A stretch of 64,000 nt of DNA from Datisca glomerata (taxonomy: Eukaryota; Streptophyta; Magnoliopsida; Cucurbitales; Datiscaceae). The position numbers and the translations under genes were made by a program. The DNA lies in assembly GCA_003255025.1 (NCBI GenBank), contig QANY01003900.1, positions 1,612,001-1,676,000 of the forward strand, written 5' to 3'. A model generated the notes under the pieces. The model did not search any database and was not told the origin of the DNA. It saw only the letters and a program-made list of their open reading frames with translations. Below are positions 56,700-64,000 of the stretch, piece after piece (position 1 is the first letter of the stretch; each line of letters begins with the position of its first letter).

Positions 56700-58447
56700 A
56701 TTGGTTTCAGAGCAATAAGTTCTTGATTATGCATATCGATATATGAAGCGAACATATCATGAATTTTGTGGATATTGCATATGATTTTGTATGGAATATT
56801 CAAAACTATTTTGAATAAATTATGTGATTGTATCCCTTACTATTGACTCTAGGTGTTTTAATTTCAATTTAGAATTGACGTACGTCGGATTTAAGGCGTA
56901 TGATTTTATGTAATTTATTTTGTTACAAAAGTTATAAATTTATAAATTTGATTTAAAATCGTCGTCACCGGAAACGGCCACCGAGAAGTCACCGGACAAC
57001 TGCCGAGAAGTTGGCGGAATGCACTGCTCACACTGGAATTACTGTTCATATCGACGGTACTATTTCGTCGATACTGTTCCTATGGCTAGCAGTACTGTTC
57101 TGGTGCCCGTCGCCACCATTGTCCGCTTCCGTGCCCTGCATGGTGGGTACGGTTTGTGAAACCCTAGACGATAACAATTAGGGTTTAAGAAACCCTGTGA
57201 TGTTTCGCGATAACCCTTATCCTATTTTTTCTTTTAAATTTTGAATTTTGAATAGTAAATTTTAAACAGATAAAAGATAATTTGAATTCAAAATGTAATT
57301 ACCTATTATATCTTTTTATCTTTTGAATTCAAAAGATAATTATTCATTTTATCATTTTATCTTTTGAATTCAAAAGATAACTATTAATGAGATTATTTAA
57401 TTAGAAAATTAGTTTTCCTTAATTAAAGAGTTTTAATCAAAATTTGAATTTTGAATTTTTGAATTTGAATTTTGAATTTTGAATTTTGAAATTTTAATTT
57501 TAATTTTAATTTTAAAATGGGAATGCATTTTTGTAAAGAGTTACAAAGTGTTTGGACAACCTGAAGGACAAGAAGACAATTACAGACGGTATGAAGATTT
57601 GTTTATAAATAAATTTGTAGTTTATTATTCTTTGCGGGTTGTAATTAGAAATGAGCCAATAGAGAGGTTAATTGTTAACGTATGATATAATTTTAATCGC
57701 GCATCATCATATAATATGTCATATAGAACTAAGAATATGTCAATATCAAATTATCATGTAGCATGTACATGCATCATTGTAGATTAATTATAATGGTTAT
57801 AATCTAATTACAATGTAAAATTTATAATGATTATGATTTTAAATTGGGATTTAAAATTAAATAAAGGATTTATAAATTTCATCACAGCTTTCAAATTAAT
57901 GAAAGTTATGTTTGAAAAACAACAAAAAATCCAAAGTTTTTCAAAAACTAAGTGAGAGGCTCATTTACGTTGAAACGTGCCCAAGGTCTCCAACGCAAAA
58001 TTGATCGTGCCACGAGAAATGGTTTAGAACCACCCATAGTGGTCCTCTCTTTAATGGGAGAAACTTTGTAGTGGTGTCGCTTTGAGTCATCGAGTTGTTT
58101 GAGAAGCTAAGACTTTTAAAGGAAGTGGTGGGGCAAGGCCATCCCATAGACGAATTGTTAGTCCACAGCAAATTTTAAAAGTCGATGTGTTTGTTAAACA
58201 CTTAGACTGAAGTACATTGGAATTTTCACATAGGGGCTAGTCAATGGGGCCAAGGTGACCAAAACCATTGGTAATTGGTTAAGCTAGATGTGGATACATT
58301 TGAGAGTTAACCAAACAAGAAGAGTCTCAATACGATAGGCTAATAGTTTGGATTTCATCCCTTGATTAGACAAGCTATCATTTTTTATCGTAACATCATG
58401 GAGGAAATATTTTTTGATGGATTTTTCAATATTTAAGTAGTTGCATC
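56700..58447 (+). other. Internal remainder of copia-3, non-coding
   Basis: After the PBS-like site comes AT-rich sequence, a GC-rich patch at 56955-57180 with repeated GTCACCGGA/TACTGTTC motifs, and a stretch of AATTTTGAATTTTGAA-type repeats (57430-57510). A moderately balanced part follows at 57950-58400. No frame shows gag or pol motifs. Confidence 0.6.
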
Positions 58448-60442
58448 TGTTGGAAAATGTCCATAAAGTAGCGTGTAATAACTACTTATTTATATTTAAT
58501 TATTTATCTGACATTAATATTATTGAATTCTTATGAATGAATTAAAAGTTTTATTTTAAATTAAAGTTTTTTTTGTAAATTACTCAAGTCCTGAAACTTT
58601 CATCAACGAACGAAGAGTGAAGACAGAGTTGTCTCTAGATGAACTCTTCTGAGAAAGTTCAGAATAATATTCGTAGTCTAAGGATCGACTGGACAATCGA
58701 ATCCGATTACGACTGTTAGGTTGAACTAATGAATGTCAGTCTTAGGGTATGGGAGTGGAGACACAAACGTTAATCTAGACATGTTATGAACATGTTTAAT
58801 AGATCGGTAACAAATTAGTTTAAAGTCTAAAACCGTTTATCTAGCTCTAAATCTAATTCTTACACCTTAAGGGTATTTTCATAATTACCTTAATCTTGAG
58901 GTGAATACGTAGCTTGACTTAGTTAGTAGCAATATTTGATATATCAAATTAGTGAGTTCGAATTGGAGGGCAATACCTCGACTGTTAGGATTGTAATTCA
59001 ATTATGTTGGAGTTACGTGATTCACGAATATAGAAATTCGTGGTTGGATTGTGAAAGCAACAATATCACCTTATGCTTTATTTATGAGTGTGTGAATAAA
59101 ATAACCTGGCCAGTTATTTAATGAATTGAGTCATTGATTAAGACTTGTGAATTGTACGAGACAATTCACTATTATGTCTTTCTTATTCACAGTCAATAAA
59201 TGAGTTAAGGAAATAATAATAAGATGGGTCAATAGTAATTCTACATTTCACTCTTGTTACTGATATTCACAATGAGTATCATATTAAAATATTCTGTGGA
59301 CCACTAACATAAAAAGGGTTTATTTACACCAACATAAAATGTAGCGCGCATGAATCGAGAGTTGATTCAGCATAGAACCTATAGTGGAGTCGTACGGTGT
59401 CAGGATTAAATAGGTCGAGAATTTATGGAGATAAATTCGTCAGGTATTTGAATTCTTAACTTTGTTTACGTGGGTCCATTCGGTCTCAGAAATAACACTT
59501 GAGGACAGGAATAGAGGAACGAAGTAAATTGGATCAAAATGTGTTTTGGTGCCAAGACATATTTCCTACACCTATATGTGATGGGTGATATCACTTAATT
59601 AGCTAAGTGTGATTATTTGTATTGAAATTAATAAGTTTATTATTTTCTAATTATTGGATAATTAGTAAATAAAAATAAATTAATTAATTACTTGATAATG
59701 ATCAATTAAATCTATCAATTTGATTGATGAATCTCGATACGACTCAAACTCTAGGGAAGATTGCAATTTTCGGCAATTATGAATATATGGGGTGAATTTT
59801 TAGATGTTTAAAAATATATGGGTATATTTGTATATATTAAAAATTATATTTTATAAATATCTAATAGTAATTTGATTGCAGATAGATCTCAAATCAAATC
59901 TCAAATTAGATCTCCAATTGGAGATCAAAACAGAACTCGGATTGGATACAGTTACGTGTTAACAAAACAAATGAGAATAACGTTTTCTCCTCCCTTCTTG
60001 TTGCCGCCAAATTTTATATTGAAGGAGAAAATTTTTAATTTTTCTTTTTCAATCGTTTTGATAGCCCACACTCAAATTCCTACACAAAATTCTCGTGAGA
60101 TATATTTATGAAATTAACGGGTGGTCAAGTGAAAAAAATTCACAAATCATTCTTGGAGTTCAAATGCGTGATTCGGATCTTAAAGAATGCTTGAAGGACA
60201 CGAAGAATGCTTGAAGGAATTCCGCCAGTTCAGATTTTCTCCGATACAAAGTATAGGTGAAAAAATTGTTTCTAACCGTATCTTCTCGTTTAATGTTGTA
60301 TATGCATAATCGCACATTGTTTGGTTTTAAGTTATTTATTTTGATTAAATAAGTTAATTAGAAATTTTTTTATATTCCGTCCACGAACCGTTTGTTGTTC
60401 AAACATATTTTTAATTAATTTTAAAACTAATTAGTCCAAGCA
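58448..60442 (+). repeat. 3' LTR of copia-3
   Basis: 1995 bp, starting TGTTGGAAAATGTCCATAAA and ending GTCCAAGCA. It is longer than its partner mainly through an insertion at about 59040-59230 (ATTAAGACTTGTGAATTGTA region) that is also represented in the LTR at 61859. Confidence 0.87.
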
Positions 60443-60447
60443 AGTCT

Positions 60448-61858
60448 CCGATAAGGATTATAATGAACCTATTTTCCACTCATAGGCCATGGCTGGTCAT
60501 GAAGTAAACATATGACATGAAGCCAAGAACGTCGAGATACAATCGATGTACTCGAACGAAGTTTTGAAGGGGTAAAACATGTAGTGTGTAAATGAATTTA
60601 TAAGAAAAAGAGAGGTCCGGATGGAAATGTAGAGACATTGAAAGTTAGGCTAGTAGCCAATGGCTACACCCAAAAGAAATGAATTGTTTATGAGGATACC
60701 TTCTCGCTAGTGGCTATGCGTAAGTCCATTTGAATCCTACTGTCCATTGTTGCTGCCCTCGGTTATGAAATCGAGCAGATGGACAGGAGGATTCTAAATG
60801 GCAATCTTGAAGAGAGCATTTATATAGCTCAACCAGACGGGTTTATGGACTTAAGCATGAGTCCCAATCGTGGAATATCAGATTTGACGAAACTATTAAG
60901 AACTTTGGTTTTGAACAGTTAGTGGATGAACCATATATGTATAAGCTGATATATGAAGGGGATGTGTTTTTTTCGGTCTTGTACGTGGACAATATTCTAC
61001 TAATTAGGAATAATGTAGGAAAATTGTCTGATGTCATCATTTGGCTTACAAAGTAATTTGATATGAAAGATCTTAGAGAAGCAGCATTTGTCTTAGGTAA
61101 TCAGATCTTTCGGGATCGGAAGAATAGACGGTGGGCGCTGCCTCAAGAATCTTCTATTGATAAGGTAATGGATCCCTTCAATATGCAAGAATCCAAGTAG
61201 ATATATCTCCCCTTCAAACATGGAGTCACCCTCTCCAAAGAGTAGTCTTCTAAAGACTCTTCATGAAGAGAAAAATATGAGAAATATTCCCTATGCTTCA
61301 GCCGTAAGAAGTCTCAAGCATTAGATAATTGGTATGTCGTAGGCATGGTGAGTCGTTTCCAATCTAATCCTGGACTCGAGCATTGGAATGATGTCAAGCA
61401 TAACTTTAAGTATCTTAGAAGAATGAAGAGCTACATGCTTGTGTATTTAGGTATTGACCTGAATATGACGGGTCATACCGACTTCGATTTCCAAGCAGAC
61501 AAGAGCAATGGTATGGAGAAGTATCAAGCAATCTTGCTGTTTGGCTTAGAAAGTTCCTAAAGACACTCGATGTCATTTTAGATGCTGACAAACCCATAAC
61601 ATTATATTGCAATAACAATGCGGTTGTAGCAAACTCGAAGGAACTGATGAGCCACAGAATATCTAAATACATAGAGCGGAAGTATCATCTCATCAGATAG
61701 ATTGTTCAGCATGTAGATGTTGTAGTAACATTCATATCGACGGTCAACAACCTAGTAGATTCATTCACGAAGACTTTAAGTAGTAAAGTCTTTGATGGCC
61801 ATTTGAATGGCACGTGGATATGAGATTGTACACACCTACTATAGTCCAAGTGAGAGAT
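60448..61858 (+). pseudogene. Old copia element: RT and RNase H, third piece
   Basis: The trace resumes with SDKDYNEPIFHS directly after the AGTCT duplication, continues the linker EAKNVEIQSMYSNEV, then decayed RT (EDTFSLVAMRKS, EQMDRRILNGNLEESIYIAQ, PDGFMDL across frames) and RNase H (LDADKPITLYCNNNAVV, KELMSHRISKYIERKYHLIR, VDVVVTFISTVNNLVDSFTK). A PPT AGTGAGAGAT precedes the LTR at 61859. There are many stops. Only the 3' half of pol is in the window. Confidence 0.82.
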
Positions 61859-63745
61859 TGTTGGAATAATGTCCATAAATTACAGTGCAATAACTATTTA
61901 TGTGTATTTAGTTATGACATTTATGCATTACTGAATTTTGTGAATAAATGAAGATTTTCTTTAATGAAAGTGTGTTTATAAATTTTTTAAGTCCTAGAAC
62001 TGTTGTTAAAGAAAGAAGAGTAAAGACTGAGTAGTCTTCCAGACAAATTCTTATGAGATAGTTCAAAATTTTATTCGCACTCTTAGGATTGACTGAATAA
62101 TCGAATCCAATTATGATTGTTAGATTGAAACAAAAAATGTCAATCTCGGGGCATGAGAATAGAGACTAATTATAACATGTTGAATAGACCAGTAATAAAT
62201 TAGTTTAGAGAAAAACTGTTAGTCTAGCTCTGAATCTAATTAGTACACCTTAAGAGTATTTTCATTAGAGGTGAATATGAAACTTGACCATAGTTACTTG
62301 CGATCTTTGATACGTCAAAGAAGTGAGTTTGAATTGTCAGACAATACCTCGACTGTTAGGATTGTGACCAACTATGTTAGAGTTGCGTGATTTACATAGA
62401 GGAAAATAAATTTAGCAAATAGAACTATTTCAATAAACTTATAAAAAATGGCAACTTTTATTCTATATTAAAATCAATAGAGTAAAGAAAGTTCTATTAG
62501 TATGGAAAATGTTTGTATGATATCTGATTGATATAACTATATATAAAATTCATGGTAAGATTACAATAGCAACAATATCGATGACATGAGTAAAGGAATA
62601 TGACATTGTGAACTATACGAGTCACTTCACTGATATATCTTTCTTATTCACAGTCAATAAATGAGTTAAAGATATAATAACTAGATGAGTAAAATGATAA
62701 TTTTATATCTAGCTCTTGTTATTGATATTCACGAAGGATAACATCATAAAATATTATGTGGACTGTGAAATAAAGATATTTATTTGCACCAACAGAAAAT
62801 GTAGCGCGCATGAACCGATAGTTGATTCAGAATCGGACCTATAGTGGAGTTATACCATGTAGGATTAAATAAGTCGAGAATTTATGGAGATAAATTAGCC
62901 AGGTATTTGAATCTCATAGCTTTATTCTTATGGGTCCATTTGGTTTCAAGAGTAGCTCATAAGTACAAGAATGAGAAACAATGTCAGTTGTACCAAAAGG
63001 TGTTTGGACCAATGTACACTTCCCGAACCCATATGTGATGGGTGTAATCACTAAATTAGTAAAGACCAAAATTAATGTCCAATTAATTAATTTTTTATCT
63101 TCTTATTATGTGATAATTAGTAAATAAAAAAGTTAATTAATTAATTGATAGATATCAATTTGAATTGGTGAATTTGGGTACAGTCTTGGTTTTAGGAGAG
63201 ATGTAAAAATGACAAATTGCATTGCAATTGCATTGCAATAAATTTCGATTTTATCATATAGGAGTATATGAGTGAATTTTATAATTAATACAAGAGGGTT
63301 TCAAACCTAACCCTAAGCTAATCTAAGTGTTAGACAGAGCAAAAAAGAGTTTTCCCTCACCCCTCCCTACAGTTGCCGCCGTAAACCAAGAGGAAGTAGA
63401 TGATTTTTTCTTTCTCAGTTGTTTAGAGAGACCACACTCTATTACTAACAATATTCTTTCAATATATACTTCTGAATCCTACGTGTGGTTATTGGTCTGA
63501 AGATCAATTGGAGTTTTACGAATCTCAAGAACGAAGAACGTGAGACAATTAATTGGATTCTACCAATTCAGAAATTCTCCATTACAAGAAAATGTTAAAA
63601 TTGTTTCTATTTCTTCTTGGTACGTTTATCTAAATATGTATGATCGTTGAATAATTTTGTATTTAATTTTGAAATTTTTTTATATGTCACTCACAAACCA
63701 TTCATTATTCATTAATCTTCTTCAATGTTTAAACTCGATCCAACA
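61859..63745 (+). repeat. 3' LTR of the old copia element
   Basis: Starts TGTTGGAATAATGTCCATAA and ends GATCCAACA. It shares the family layout with the copia-3 LTRs (GTAGCGCGCATGAA-CGA, CCTATAGTGGAGT, GGATTAAATA) but is more diverged from them than they are from each other. Confidence 0.85.
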
Positions 63746-64000
63746 GTTTTACATTTCTAAACCCTTTATTTATGGCTAGATTAGTCACATGTACATAAAC
63801 CGCTACATACAACCATGTTAGTTACAAGCACTCATTTGTACATAGTTGGGGAAATGGGATTAACGGGGAAATGGGATTGTGCGTTATAATTAATTAAGAC
63901 TTAGTCATGGCGGTTAGGGCGTGGTTGATCTGAACCGTTGGCTTTCATCCAGCGGTCACGTCCCTGATCCATTCCATCCATGTAGATAATCCACTAGTTT
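63746..64000. other. Right flank of the copia nest
   Basis: Less AT-rich than the nest. No gene, RNA or repeat partner is recognised in the window. GGGGAAATGGGATT occurs twice in tandem near 63850. Confidence 0.4.

Larger units (their letters stand above)
54921..60442 (+). mobile_element. Ty1/copia element, plus strand (copia-3), no pol left
   Basis: Direct LTRs 54921-56699 and 58448-60442, both starting TGTTGGAA-ATGTCCATAAA. The target duplication AGTCT lies at 54916-54920 and 60443-60447. The internal region is only 1.75 kb and has no recognisable gag or pol. A PBS-like TTGGTTTCAGAGCAA follows the first LTR; the expected PPT before the second LTR is missing. It belongs to the same LTR family as 61859-63745 and sits inside that relative. 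Confidence 0.9.

Overview
This window looks like nuclear DNA of a land plant, most likely a dicot; I cannot name the species. The evidence is strongly AT-rich spacer DNA, a short GH16 glucanase of the plant EG16 type, a CC-NB-ARC-LRR resistance-gene ruin, and plant-type transposons (Tekay-like chromovirus, Tat-like LTR element with tandem repeats, Ty1/copia elements, L1-type LINEs, hAT, CACTA and Mutator-like terminal repeats). Only one gene appears intact: a minus-strand, single-exon EG16-like endoglucanase at 16342-16989. Everything else recognisable is broken or mobile.

Left part (1-14.5 kb): a possible tRNA-derived SINE head, a decayed copia fragment, and a 2.7-kb element that is almost wholly one inverted repeat (944-3642). 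Next comes a CNL resistance-gene ruin scattered over 3.96-9.26 kb. It is split by an internally deleted copia element (4572-6748), and part of it is copied in inverted orientation. A second inverted-repeat element lies at 9856-10549, followed by LINE fragments that probably hold a hAT-like insertion.

Middle (14.5-31 kb): the EG16 gene, with a 609-bp hAT-type element carrying perfect 8-bp target duplications about 160 bp upstream of its start codon. Then a minus-strand LINE has been hit twice. A 1.9-kb CACTA element (18592-20497, TSD AAT) carries a DnaJ/ERdj3B-like coding fragment. A Tekay-type gypsy array (LTR-internal-LTR-truncated internal, 21009-29530) separates the LINE endonuclease part from an ORF1 (DUF4283) part.

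Right-middle (33.5-45 kb): a solo Tat-like LTR, a hAT-type element with an internal microsatellite and minisatellite (34852-36187), and a Tat-like LTR element with two tandem arrays (48 bp and about 82 bp). Then comes an unusual element (about 40301-44776) made of some forty copies of a short palindrome, bounded by inverted terminal repeats and itself invaded by a hAT element that keeps the 3' end of its transposase.

Right part (45-63.7 kb): a three-layer copia nest. An old plus-strand copia (pieces at 45003-45223, 54881-54920 and 60448-61858, with 3' LTR 61859-63745) was hit by a minus-strand copia (45224-54875, TSD AACCA). It was also hit by a relative of its own family (54921-60442, TSD AGTCT). 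The coding trace of the host can be followed across both insertion points.

All calls come from reading the sequence and from family knowledge; no database search was run.
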